Origin: DATEMU01 sp964414585
GTDB taxonomy: Bacteria; Planctomycetota; Phycisphaerae; UBA1845; UTPLA1
DNA length: 64,000 bases
Direction of reading: 5' to 3'
Assembly: GCA_964414585.1 (NCBI GenBank)
Contig: CAYPXR010000094.1
Location: 30,551-94,550 of the forward strand
Every line of letters starts with the position of its first letter. Position 1 is the first letter of the stretch. The notes under the pieces were generated by a model. It saw only the letters and a list, made by a program, of their open reading frames with translations, was not told the origin of the DNA and searched no databases. The translations under genes and the position numbers were made by a program. Below, piece by piece: positions 19,231-27,096 of this stretch.

Positions 19231-20483
19231 AGGATAGCTACGACTGCGTGATCATCGGCGGCGGCCCTTCCGGATCGACCGCGGCGACGCTGCTTGCGGA
19301 CCACGGCCATTCGGTTCTCGTCCTCGAGCGATCGAAGTTTCCCCGCCATCACATCGGCGAATCGCTGATTCCCCACACCTATTGGACGTTGAAGCGGATC
19401 GGCGTCCTCGACAAGATGAAAAAATCCGATTTCGTGGTCAAGGAGAGCGTGCAGTTCGTCACGGCCAGCGGCAAGGATTCCGCCCCCTTCTTTTTTCCCG
19501 ACCGCGATCCCGGCGAGTGGTCCTACACCTGGCAGGTCGAGCGATCCCGATTCGATCAGATGCTCATGGATAATGCCCGCGAACACGGCGCGGAAGTGAT
19601 GGAGCAAACCGCCGTTCGCGAAGTGATCTTCAAAGGCGACCGCGCGGTCGGCGTTCGCGCGGTGATCGGCGGCGAGCCGCGGGAAATTTGCGCCCGCGTC
19701 GTCATCGACGCCTCGGGGCAGGCCGGGCTGCTCTCCCGGCAACTCAAGCTCCGTTATGGCGACGAGAAGCTCAAGAACGCCGCGATTTATTCATATTACA
19801 AGGGCGCCCTGCGAGATACCGGCCGAAACGCCGGCGCAACGCTGGTCATCGCCACGTCCCAGGGCGGCGGCTGGTTTTGGTTTATTCCGCTGTCCAACGG
19901 CGTCACCAGTGTCGGCGTCGTCGCGCCGCCGAGCCATCTGTACAACGGCCGCGGCGATGATCCCGGCGCGATCCTCGATGAAGAAATCGCCAATTGCCCC
20001 GGCGTGGCGCGGCGGATGGCCGGCGCGGAGCGCGTCGCGCAGATCTACACCACGGCCGACTTTTCCTACCGTTCGAAACGATTCGCCGGCGACGGCTGGA
20101 TTCTCATCGGCGACGCCTTCGGCTTTCTCGACCCGCTGTATTCGTCGGGCGTCATGCTCGCGCTCAAGAGCGCCGAGTATGCCGCCGACGCCATCCACGA
20201 CGCGCTGGTCGCCGGGGACGTTTCCGCCGCGCGGCTGGGCCGGGACGGCGCGCGGCTGGCCGAGGGGATGCAGCGCATTCGCCAGTTTGTCTATGCCTAT
20301 TACGATCCGAACTTCCGGATGGGCCGATTTGTTCGAGACTATCCCCAATTCAGGGACCCCATCACGCGAATCCTCATCGGCGACGTCTTCGAGGACGATC
20401 TGGGCGAAGTTTTCGAGGCGCTAAACCGACAAGTGGCGTTGCCCGATCCGATCCGACTGGAATCCGCAAATGGGGTTCGTTAG
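19227..20483 (+). CDS. FAD-dependent oxidoreductase of the halogenase / geranylgeranyl-reductase type
   Basis: This is a 418-residue cytoplasmic flavoprotein. The dinucleotide-binding motif is IIGGGPSGS (residues 9-17). FPRHHIGESLIP matches the GESL stretch of flavin-dependent halogenases and related monooxygenases. WFWFIP at 216-221 matches the WxWxIP motif that marks halogenase-family flavoproteins. GDAFGFLDPLYSSG (near 295) is the second FAD motif. The same motifs also occur in non-halogenating family members, so halogenation is not claimed. It is coupled by ATGA overlap to the chorismate-lyase-like gene and shares an operon with the radical SAM enzyme. A plausible substrate is an aromatic product of those enzymes. 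The longer in-frame extension back to 18711 overlaps the preceding gene and is rejected. Confidence 0.85.
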   Translation: MKDSYDCVIIGGGPSGSTAATLLADHGHSVLVLERSKFPRHHIGESLIPHTYWTLKRIGVLDKMKKSDFVVKESVQFVTASGKDSAPFFFPDRDPGEWSYTWQVERSRFDQMLMDNAREHGAEVMEQTAVREVIFKGDRAVGVRAVIGGEPREICARVVIDASGQAGLLSRQLKLRYGDEKLKNAAIYSYYKGALRDTGRNAGATLVIATSQGGGWFWFIPLSNGVTSVGVVAPPSHLYNGRGDDPGAILDEEIANCPGVARRMAGAERVAQIYTTADFSYRSKRFAGDGWILIGDAFGFLDPLYSSGVMLALKSAEYAADAIHDALVAGDVSAARLGRDGARLAEGMQRIRQFVYAYYDPNFRMGRFVRDYPQFRDPITRILIGDVFEDDLGEVFEALNRQVALPDPIRLESANGVR

Positions 20484-20492
20484 GACATCGGA

Positions 20493-21926
20493 TCATCGCC
20501 GACGGCGCCGGGACCGAACGGCCGCAAGGATTGCCCCTATCATCAGTCCCGCTGTGGCGGGCTCGGGGACGCCTCGGCCGGCAACGACGGTGGAAATTCC
20601 GGTGCCATACGTCGTGGACGCATAGCTGGGATCCGAGAGCAAATCGTCGAGCAGACCTAACTGAATCGTGTCGCCCATCGATAGATTGAATTGGATGGTC
20701 AAAGAGGTCGCCCCGTCGTTTACGGCAATGAGTTGTGAAAGGAATGAATCGTCGAGCGGAACAACAAGCGTGCCCGAAGGCGAATCCTCGGGGAGCGTAA
20801 ACGTTCCCAGAGAGACACCGCCGATCGAGATCGAGAACTCATCATTGAGAGCATGCGCGGAATAGGCCAAGTCGAACTGCGGCTCTCCCATGCGCGTCAA
20901 GTCAGGTTCATCGATCGGCGGCGGAAAAAGCCCGGCTTTCAGCGTGTTCCAGAAATCCATGTCCATCGGGATGTTGAGCTGGTCTCCGGAGGGCGAACCG
21001 GTTCCGGTGATTTCGTAGCCCTGTCCCGGCCCACCCAGTTCATCGAGACTCAAGTTTTGTCGTCGGTTGTCATTGAGGGCCTTGCGATAGCCGTGACCGA
21101 CCTGAAAGATGTTTACGACCTGTGTTCCGGCATTGCCCGCCGCCAATTGGGTCTTCAGATTGGTGAGGGAGGTCCCAAAGTTGCTCCAGGTTCCCTTGCC
21201 CTGAATGGGCGGGTCTCGCGACGTGTCCTCGTCGCTGTGTCGGTACATCACTTGTGAATCGAAGGAATAGGCGTTGAGGGCACGATAAGATTCGTCGTGC
21301 GAGGGATCGTACATTTCCTCCATGTCCCCGCCGAACAGCAGCGTCCGTGACTTGTCGCCGTCACCCTTGATCTTGAGGTTTTCATTTCCGCTGCCTCGCT
21401 TCATGAACTGCGGCACTCTTCCGGCGCCGATGCCCGTATCGGCAAGGACGTCTACCTTGGCGGCGTCGAAAAGTTGTTTGACCGACGGGACCGGATCCTT
21501 ATCCTTCAATCGCTTGGTCAAGTAATCGTTGAATGAATAATAATAAGTATTGCCGACTTTGAGCCGCCTCGGCGGGTTCAAGTCCGGAACGTCGCCGTCA
21601 AAGCTCATTTTTTTGGTCGCCGTTGTGGAGACGGACATGGTATAGGGCATGCCCAAGTCGATTCCACCGTTATCCGGATCGCTTTGCGAAATCGCCTGGC
21701 CCGCGTAACACGTGTCCAGGAAATAGTTGACTTGCTTGGCCCGACCGAGATTGTCTTTCATCTGGGTCAGGACTTTCGCCCAGGGGAGCCGTTCATCCTT
21801 ATCGTTGGGTGACCAGAATACGAAACCGTAATCAAATCTCTCGGCGCCCTGGACGGCGGAAACGCCCATTACAAGGGTGAAGGTGCACAACGCAATCGCT
21901 CGATGGCTTCGATTTCGCACTATCAT
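20493..21926 (-). CDS. PEP-CTERM protein with a caspase-like Cys motif
   Basis: This is a 477-residue exported protein. ATG 21926 follows a perfect AGGAGG. A signal peptide ends near VQGA, and the C-terminus is a PEP-CTERM sorting signal (VPEPATAG, hydrophobic helix, then Arg-rich tail). An exosortase in the envelope should therefore process it. Residues 69-76 read FLDTCYAG, close to the catalytic Cys block (DxCxxG) of caspase/metacaspase-fold C14 peptidases. The His-Gly dyad partner that normally precedes the Cys is not seen; an HG pair (QVGHGYR) occurs much later, near 280. It may be a degenerate, permuted or unrelated protein. It lies convergent to the FAD oxidoreductase with only 9 bp between the stops. 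Confidence 0.7.
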   Translation of the reverse strand: MIVRNRSHRAIALCTFTLVMGVSAVQGAERFDYGFVFWSPNDKDERLPWAKVLTQMKDNLGRAKQVNYFLDTCYAGQAISQSDPDNGGIDLGMPYTMSVSTTATKKMSFDGDVPDLNPPRRLKVGNTYYYSFNDYLTKRLKDKDPVPSVKQLFDAAKVDVLADTGIGAGRVPQFMKRGSGNENLKIKGDGDKSRTLLFGGDMEEMYDPSHDESYRALNAYSFDSQVMYRHSDEDTSRDPPIQGKGTWSNFGTSLTNLKTQLAAGNAGTQVVNIFQVGHGYRKALNDNRRQNLSLDELGGPGQGYEITGTGSPSGDQLNIPMDMDFWNTLKAGLFPPPIDEPDLTRMGEPQFDLAYSAHALNDEFSISIGGVSLGTFTLPEDSPSGTLVVPLDDSFLSQLIAVNDGATSLTIQFNLSMGDTIQLGLLDDLLSDPSYASTTYGTGISTVVAGRGVPEPATAGLMIGAILAAVRSRRRRR

Positions 21927-22192
21927 GGCTTCCCTCCTAATGACGATCTCTCTGACGGTGAGGTGAAAATCGAACTTAATGCGCATCGTAGTGGTTGGAG
22001 CCCCGAAATTCAAGGATTTTCGCCGCACGCTCAAGGCGGATTCATCGATGCAAACGGAACTTGGCGCGGCGATTCCGGACCGGTCGAGAGCCGGGTGGAA
22101 CGGGCAGATGACCTGCCGCGGTTTTCTGATAGCATGTACGAAAAGGTGTCGTTGCCGGGCGGGCTCGGCTGGAAATATCGAATGCGGGCGTG

Positions 22193-22435
22193 ATGAAAAA
22201 AGTCGCTATCGCAATTGTTGTTTTGCTGATCGTACTCCACCAGGATTTCTGGAATTGGCATACCCACGAGCCGCTCGTCTTCGGATTCATCCCGATCGGA
22301 CTGGCCTGGCACGTCGGCATCTCCCTCGCCGCCGGCGCGCTCTCGTGGTTCATGGTCACCTATTGCTGGCCGAAGGACGTTGACGTGCTTGATGAATCCG
22401 GCCCCGTCGAGCCTTCGAATCGTGCGGGACATTAA
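22193..22435 (+). CDS. Small DUF3311-like membrane protein paired with symporter
   Basis: This 80-residue protein has two membrane helices (VAIAIVVLLIVLHQDFW and WHVGISLAAGALSWFMVTY). Its position 15 bp before a sodium:solute symporter gene matches the small DUF3311 subunits that commonly precede SSS transporters. ATG 22193 is chosen; GTG 22190 would add one residue. It probably assists insertion or function of the symporter. Confidence 0.7.
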   Translation: MKKVAIAIVVLLIVLHQDFWNWHTHEPLVFGFIPIGLAWHVGISLAAGALSWFMVTYCWPKDVDVLDESGPVEPSNRAGH

Positions 22436-22450
22436 CCAAAGGACCACGGA

Positions 22451-24067
22451 ATGAACGGCGGACAACAGGCGGTCCTCATCATTGCGATCTACCTCACGGC
22501 CCTTCTCGCCGTTGGGTTGCTCAGCACGCGCGTCTTTCGCGGTACCTCATTGGATTTCTTCGTCGCTTCGCACGCGATCGGGCCGTTTGTTCTGTTGATG
22601 TCCGTCTTCGGCGCGACCATGACCTCGTTCGCCATCATCGGCAGCAGCCGAGAGGCCTTCGTCAGCGGCATCGGCGTGTACGGCCAGATGGTCTCCTGGT
22701 CCGGCATCTTCCATTCGATCTGCTTTTTCTTCGTGGCGATCAAGTTGTGGTCCTTCGGAAAGCGCTACGGCTACGGAACACAGATTCAGTTTTTTCGCGA
22801 CCGATTTGAATCCGACAAGCTCGGATTGATCCTGTTCCCGGCGCTGGTGGGACTCTCGGTTCCCTATCTGCTGATGGGCGTGATCGGGGCATCCACCGCC
22901 ATCGAGAACATCACCGCCGGAGCATTCCCGGTCTTTTTCGCGAGCACGAAGGGCGGTATTCCATTTTGGTTGGGCGGCATCATCGTTTGTGTCGTCACCC
23001 TGACCTACGTCCTGACCGGCGGCGTCCGTGCGGCGGCCTGGGCCAATACCTTTCAAACGCTGGTCTTCGTCTCGCTGGGCGTCGTGACGTTTTTTGTCGT
23101 GGCCCATAAGCTCGGCGGGCCGGTCGCGGCGACCCGGCAAGTCATCGAATACAATCCCGCCCACCTCAAGCTCGACGCCAATGCTGCGGACAAGGCCAAC
23201 TACGAACAACAACTCGCCGCCTTCAAATCAGGCGAATCCAAGATCAAACCGCGCGAACCCAAGGCGATTCCGCCGACCATCTTCTTTAACTATCTGCTGA
23301 TCCCCTTCAGCGTGGCCATGTTCCCGCACTTGTTTCAGCACTGGTTGACCGCGAAGTCCGCCCGGGCCTTCAAGCTGACGGTCGTCGCGCATCCGATCCT
23401 GATGATGTTGACCTGGCTGCCCTGCGTGCTCATCGGGATTTGGGCGACGTCGGCCGTGATGCCCGATGGCAGCTCCATCATCCCGCCGAATCTGCCCGAT
23501 GCGAACGCCGTCCTGCCGATCATGGTTCGCAAGCTCGCCCCGCCGCTGGTGGGCGGGCTGATGGTCGCCGGCGTCCTCGCCGCGATCATGTCCACCCTCG
23601 ATTCGCAGTTCCTCGTGCTCGGCAGCATCTTCACCAACGACATTGTTCTCCACTACGGCCGTCGCCACGTGAGTGACAAGACCGTGGTCTTCATGGGCCG
23701 GGCCTTCATCATCGGCATCGTCGTGGCCACCTATGCCCTGTCGCTTTACGCCCGGGGCACGAGTATCTTTCGCCTGGGCATTTGGTGCTTCACGGGCTTC
23801 GCGAGCCTGTCGCCGCTCGTCTTCGCCGCGCTCTATTGGAAGCGCGTCACCAAGGCGGGGGCCTACGCCTGCATCCTCGCGGCCCTCGGCACCGGTCTGT
23901 GGCTCTATTTCAAGTCGCATGCGGTCGGCGAGGATGAACCGACCGTTTTCGGCGTCATGCCCGTGACGATCAACATGGCGGCGGCGGCGGTGGCGCTGGT
24001 CTTGGTCTCGCTCATTACAAGTCCGCCCTCGCCGGCGACGATACAGAAGTTTCACGGGTCGAAATAG
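22451..24067 (+). CDS. Sodium:solute symporter (SSS family)
   Basis: This 538-residue integral membrane transporter belongs to the SSS family, which couples solute uptake to sodium. There are about 13 hydrophobic segments. The early GSSREAFVSGIGVYGQMVSWSG region and the GVLAAIMSTLDSQFLVLGSIF segment (the Ser/Thr sodium-2-type site) are typical. A soluble loop of about 40 residues (about 240-280) rich in Lys and Glu interrupts the middle. The substrate cannot be told from sequence. The DUF3311-like gene precedes it and a thioesterase follows after one base, so the three are probably co-transcribed. Confidence 0.9.
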   Translation: MNGGQQAVLIIAIYLTALLAVGLLSTRVFRGTSLDFFVASHAIGPFVLLMSVFGATMTSFAIIGSSREAFVSGIGVYGQMVSWSGIFHSICFFFVAIKLWSFGKRYGYGTQIQFFRDRFESDKLGLILFPALVGLSVPYLLMGVIGASTAIENITAGAFPVFFASTKGGIPFWLGGIIVCVVTLTYVLTGGVRAAAWANTFQTLVFVSLGVVTFFVVAHKLGGPVAATRQVIEYNPAHLKLDANAADKANYEQQLAAFKSGESKIKPREPKAIPPTIFFNYLLIPFSVAMFPHLFQHWLTAKSARAFKLTVVAHPILMMLTWLPCVLIGIWATSAVMPDGSSIIPPNLPDANAVLPIMVRKLAPPLVGGLMVAGVLAAIMSTLDSQFLVLGSIFTNDIVLHYGRRHVSDKTVVFMGRAFIIGIVVATYALSLYARGTSIFRLGIWCFTGFASLSPLVFAALYWKRVTKAGAYACILAALGTGLWLYFKSHAVGEDEPTVFGVMPVTINMAAAAVALVLVSLITSPPSPATIQKFHGSK

Positions 24068-24068
24068 T

Positions 24069-24485
24069 ATGCCCGTCGAATTCAAGATGACCCGCCGCGT
24101 GACGTTCGCCGAGACCGACCTCGCCGGCGTCATGCACTTCTCCAACTACTTCCGCTGGATGGAGGAGATCGAGCACGGCTTCTTCCGCTCGGTGGACATG
24201 TCCGTCGTCCAGGGGCACGGCGGCGACACGATCAGTTGGCCGCGCGTCCACGTCTCTTGCGAGTACTTCGCCCCGGCCCGCTTCGAGGATCAAATCGAAA
24301 TGCGCCTGGAGATCGTGAGCCTGAGCGACAAATCCCTGACCTACGAAGTGATCTTCTCGAAGGGCGAACAACGGCTCGCCCGCGGGCGCACCAAGGCCGT
24401 GTGTTGCAAGATGAGCAAAGGCGGCGTTTTTGAATCGACAATGATCCCGCCGGAAATCCGCTCGAAAATAGAAAATGGAAAATGA
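24069..24485 (+). CDS. 4-hydroxybenzoyl-CoA thioesterase-type acyl-CoA thioesterase
   Basis: This is a 138-residue hotdog-fold thioesterase of the YbgC/FcbC group. The catalytic segment is FAETDLAGVMHFSNYFRWME, with Asp17 as the likely nucleophile or base. It hydrolyses acyl-CoA or aroyl-CoA thioesters in the cytoplasm; the acyl group is not predictable. It starts one base after the symporter stop, which indicates shared transcription. The last codons (KIENGK) run into the AT-rich start of a dispersed repeat (24481 onward), so the natural C-terminus may have been altered by insertion of that repeat. Confidence 0.88.
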   Translation: MPVEFKMTRRVTFAETDLAGVMHFSNYFRWMEEIEHGFFRSVDMSVVQGHGGDTISWPRVHVSCEYFAPARFEDQIEMRLEIVSLSDKSLTYEVIFSKGEQRLARGRTKAVCCKMSKGGVFESTMIPPEIRSKIENGK

Positions 24486-24553
24486 CGAATGACGAATGAG
24501 GAAAGCGCAGAACGCCGCACGGTGTCTCTATTCGTAATTCGTCATTCGTAATT
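24481..24553 (+). repeat. Dispersed TTCGTCA-type repeat forming an inverted pair
   Basis: AATGACGAATGACGAAT (24481-24497) and ATTCGTAATTCGTCATT (within 24530-24546) are complementary at 16 of 17 positions around a loop of about 33 nt. The motif recurs at 35254, 36239, 42611 and 43280. It probably forms a hairpin between the thioesterase gene and the next gene and may serve as a terminator or attenuator. Confidence 0.75.
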
Positions 24554-24566
24554 CCTGGAGACCACC

Positions 24567-25025
24567 ATGAAACAATTTCTGCCGTACCTCTTCGTTATTC
24601 TGGCCTTCCTCTCCTGGGGCGCCTATGTCCCAACCATCCACCACGGTCAGCTCGGCTTTGAAAAGGGACCGCTTCGCGCGTTTCTCTTTGTCGGGCTCGC
24701 GTACTTCCTCGTCGCCGTGCTGGTGCCGTTGGTATTGATCTACACCGGTCAGGAGCCGGCGAAATTCCCGGTCAAGGGAATGTCGATGTCCACGCTGGCC
24801 GGCGTCTTTGGCGCGCTGGGCGCGCTGGGTGTGATCTTCGCCCTCAAGACCGGCGGCAAGCCGATCTACGTCGCCCCGCTGGTGTTCGCCGGCGCGCCGA
24901 TCGTCAACGTGATCATCACCATGATCTGGGACAAGCCCAAAAGCCCGCCGTCCGCCATGTTTTATCTCGGCATCGGCCTGGCCGCCGCCGGCGCGGCGAT
25001 GGTGCTCCGTTTCAAACCGGCGTGA
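24567..25025 (+). CDS. Small multi-span membrane protein (EamA-like)
   Basis: This 152-residue protein has four to five hydrophobic helices. The opening FLPYLFVILAFLSWGAYVP and the APLVFAGAPIVNVIIT segment resemble half-size EamA/DMT-type transporters found in Planctomycetota. ATG 24567 follows GGAG. It probably works as a dimer if it transports anything; the substrate is unknown. It sits 3 bp before the beta-propeller gene, so the two are likely co-transcribed. Confidence 0.65.
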   Translation: MKQFLPYLFVILAFLSWGAYVPTIHHGQLGFEKGPLRAFLFVGLAYFLVAVLVPLVLIYTGQEPAKFPVKGMSMSTLAGVFGALGALGVIFALKTGGKPIYVAPLVFAGAPIVNVIITMIWDKPKSPPSAMFYLGIGLAAAGAAMVLRFKPA

Positions 25026-25028
25026 GAT

Positions 25029-26147
25029 ATGATCCATTCGCTTCTCGGCGTTATTCTCTCCATCCTGTCGGCCGATCCGACGTCGCAGCACGCCGGAGCC
25101 GATTGGCCGATCTTTCGCGGCAATCCGCAACTGACCGGCGTAGCGACCTGCGAGCTTCCCGCGAAACCGGTCGTGCGGTGGCGCTTCGAAACCGGCGACC
25201 TCATCGAATCCGCCGCGACCATCGCCGACGGCAGGGCCTACGTCGGCTGCGACAACGGCATTCTGTTCGCCATCGACCTCGCCACCGGCAAACTTCGCTG
25301 GAAACACGAATCCAAAAGCGCCATCAAGTCATCACCGACGGTGCATCAGGACTGGGTTTTCTACGGCGATGAAGAAGGCGACTTCCACGCCCTGGATCGC
25401 TCGTCCGGCCGGGAGAAATGGCACTTCAAGACCGGCGGGGAGATCGTGTCCTCGGCCAACTGCGCCGGCGACCATCTGGTCTTCGGTTCCTACGACGGAT
25501 CGCTCTACTGCCTCTCCGCGAAGGACGGCCGGCTGATTTGGAAATCGCAAACCGAAGACAAACTCCATGGCACACCGGCGCTGACGAAGGACGTTGCCAT
25601 GATCTCCGGGTGCGACGGAAGTCTGCACGTCATTCGCCTCTCCGACGGCACGACCGTCCGCTCGATCCCCCTCTCCTCCCCGTCCGGCGCGTCGGCCGCG
25701 ACGTTGGGCGATCGCGTCTTCGTCGGCACGATGGGCAATCAGGTCCTGGGAATTAACTGGTCGGCGGGAAAGCGCCTCTGGAAGTACGAGAACCCGGACA
25801 AGGAATTCCCATTTCTATCTTCCGCCGCCGTGACGGAAAAAATCATCGTCATCGGCGGGCGCGACAAGATCGTCCACGCGTTGGACCCCGACACCGGCCA
25901 ATCGCTCTGGGCCTTTCCCACCCAGGGCAAGATTGACGCCTCGCCGGTCATCGTCGGCGATCGCGTTTTCGTCGCCTCCACCGACGGACGCCTTTACAGC
26001 CTGACGCTACGGACGGGCAAGGAGACCTGGCGATTTGAAGCCGGCTCGGGCATCTACGCCTCGCCGGCCGTGGGTGAGGGCTGTATCGTCATCGGGACGG
26101 AGGACGGCATTTTGTATTGCCTGGCTGCCGCGGCCACCGCAAAATGA
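25029..26147 (+). CDS. PQQ-like beta-propeller repeat protein
   Basis: This 372-residue exported beta-propeller opens with a short hydrophobic leader (LLGVILSILSA) and then ADWPIFRGNPQLTG, the standard start of this Planctomycetota family. Six to seven blades repeat the pattern YVGCDNGILFAIDLATGKLRW (an xxGxVxALDxxTGxxxW motif). The fold is shared with BamB and quinoprotein dehydrogenases, but the dehydrogenase catalytic residues are absent, so it is best seen as a periplasmic binding or scaffold protein. The gene overlaps nothing and starts 3 bp after the preceding membrane protein gene. A related protein is encoded at 32617-33807. Confidence 0.85.
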   Translation: MIHSLLGVILSILSADPTSQHAGADWPIFRGNPQLTGVATCELPAKPVVRWRFETGDLIESAATIADGRAYVGCDNGILFAIDLATGKLRWKHESKSAIKSSPTVHQDWVFYGDEEGDFHALDRSSGREKWHFKTGGEIVSSANCAGDHLVFGSYDGSLYCLSAKDGRLIWKSQTEDKLHGTPALTKDVAMISGCDGSLHVIRLSDGTTVRSIPLSSPSGASAATLGDRVFVGTMGNQVLGINWSAGKRLWKYENPDKEFPFLSSAAVTEKIIVIGGRDKIVHALDPDTGQSLWAFPTQGKIDASPVIVGDRVFVASTDGRLYSLTLRTGKETWRFEAGSGIYASPAVGEGCIVIGTEDGILYCLAAAATAK

Positions 26148-26339
26148 CGGCACCAGGCGTGAACCTGTCCGAAGCGTCACGTTTGGCCGGTAGGAAGCTC
26201 CCTGTTCGGAGAATGCCGGTCCTTCATCTGGTCGGATTTGAGAAGCGCCCTCTGGCACATACGCCGGGATCGCTTTATCCTTCTGCCCTGTGGAGGGCGA
26301 AAGATGCGAGCCCTGGCTTTAAGAGAGGAGATCATCGAT

Positions 26340-27080
26340 ATGACCCTGGCACGGCGATGGATAATGTTGAGCGCGGCAATGGTATGCGGGATTCTCGGAA
26401 CGTCGTCCCGGGGACTCGCCGCCACGACGTCGGTTCACGGTTACGAGGATGTCGAAGCTGAGAACCATTTCACTCTTCGGTTCTTCGGCGACACACCGGA
26501 TCAGGACCTCATCACCACGTCCAAGATCGTGGCGACTCGATTGAGCCTCGACGTCGACGAAGACGCCGGCACGGCGCGATTTTCCCAGTACTATCAGATT
26601 GTCGAGCCGCTCACGCTCCCCCTGGGGATCAACACCGGCAACATCATCGTCCAGATCAAGACCTCGTCCGGCGCCTACGACAAGAACACCGGCAACTTCG
26701 TGACCCACGACGAATACGAAATCAGCTTCACCAATGACCTGAGCTTCTTCGGCTTCACCTCGCCGGTCGTCATCCAGAGCGAGTCGAGCGGCAACCTGAA
26801 CGGCGGAGTGGTCAACGCCCGCACCATCGGCATGACCTGGGTCGGCAACGGCGAACTGGCCAACACCCAGGAACCGTCAAAACCTTTCAAGTACACCTAC
26901 GTCTGCACGTCGACGACGAAGATTGCCGATCCGTCCACGTTCCCGCCGTTGCCGGCCCTGGGCAACGCGGCCTGCGGCGCGGGCGTCTGCGGCGTCACCG
27001 GTTTCGCCCCGATGCTGGCCTTTGCGATCGGACTGGCCCTGATGAAAGTCAACGTCACCCGGCGTCGCAATCGTCGCTAG
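26340..27080 (+). CDS. Exported protein with C-terminal membrane/Arg-rich sorting-type tail
   Basis: This is a 246-residue secreted protein of unknown family. ATG 26340 follows AGAGAGGAG. The signal peptide runs to about GLAA. The body is beta-rich (HFTLRFFGDTPDQDLITTSK and similar). The C-terminus has a Cys-Gly pair region (AACGAGVCGV), a hydrophobic helix (FAPMLAFAIGLALM) and a basic tail (RRRNRR). This three-part tail resembles C-terminal sorting signals such as MYXO-CTERM, which use Cys-Gly motifs, more than the PEP-CTERM type. A function cannot be proposed. An upstream frame extension to 26238 lacks a ribosome site and would place the signal peptide internally. Confidence 0.7.
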   Translation: MTLARRWIMLSAAMVCGILGTSSRGLAATTSVHGYEDVEAENHFTLRFFGDTPDQDLITTSKIVATRLSLDVDEDAGTARFSQYYQIVEPLTLPLGINTGNIIVQIKTSSGAYDKNTGNFVTHDEYEISFTNDLSFFGFTSPVVIQSESSGNLNGGVVNARTIGMTWVGNGELANTQEPSKPFKYTYVCTSTTKIADPSTFPPLPALGNAACGAGVCGVTGFAPMLAFAIGLALMKVNVTRRRNRR

Positions 27081-27096
27081 TCGCCTATAACCCCCT

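Noticed and set aside
18711..20483. 590-residue frame starting inside the chorismate-lyase-like gene
   Set aside because: The first 172 codons overlap another real gene. ATG 19227 coupled by ATGA gives the normal FAD protein start.
19227..20483. Assignment of the FAD protein as a halogenase
   Set aside because: WxWxIP and GESL-type motifs are also present in non-halogenating relatives, and the residues that define halogenation were not verified.
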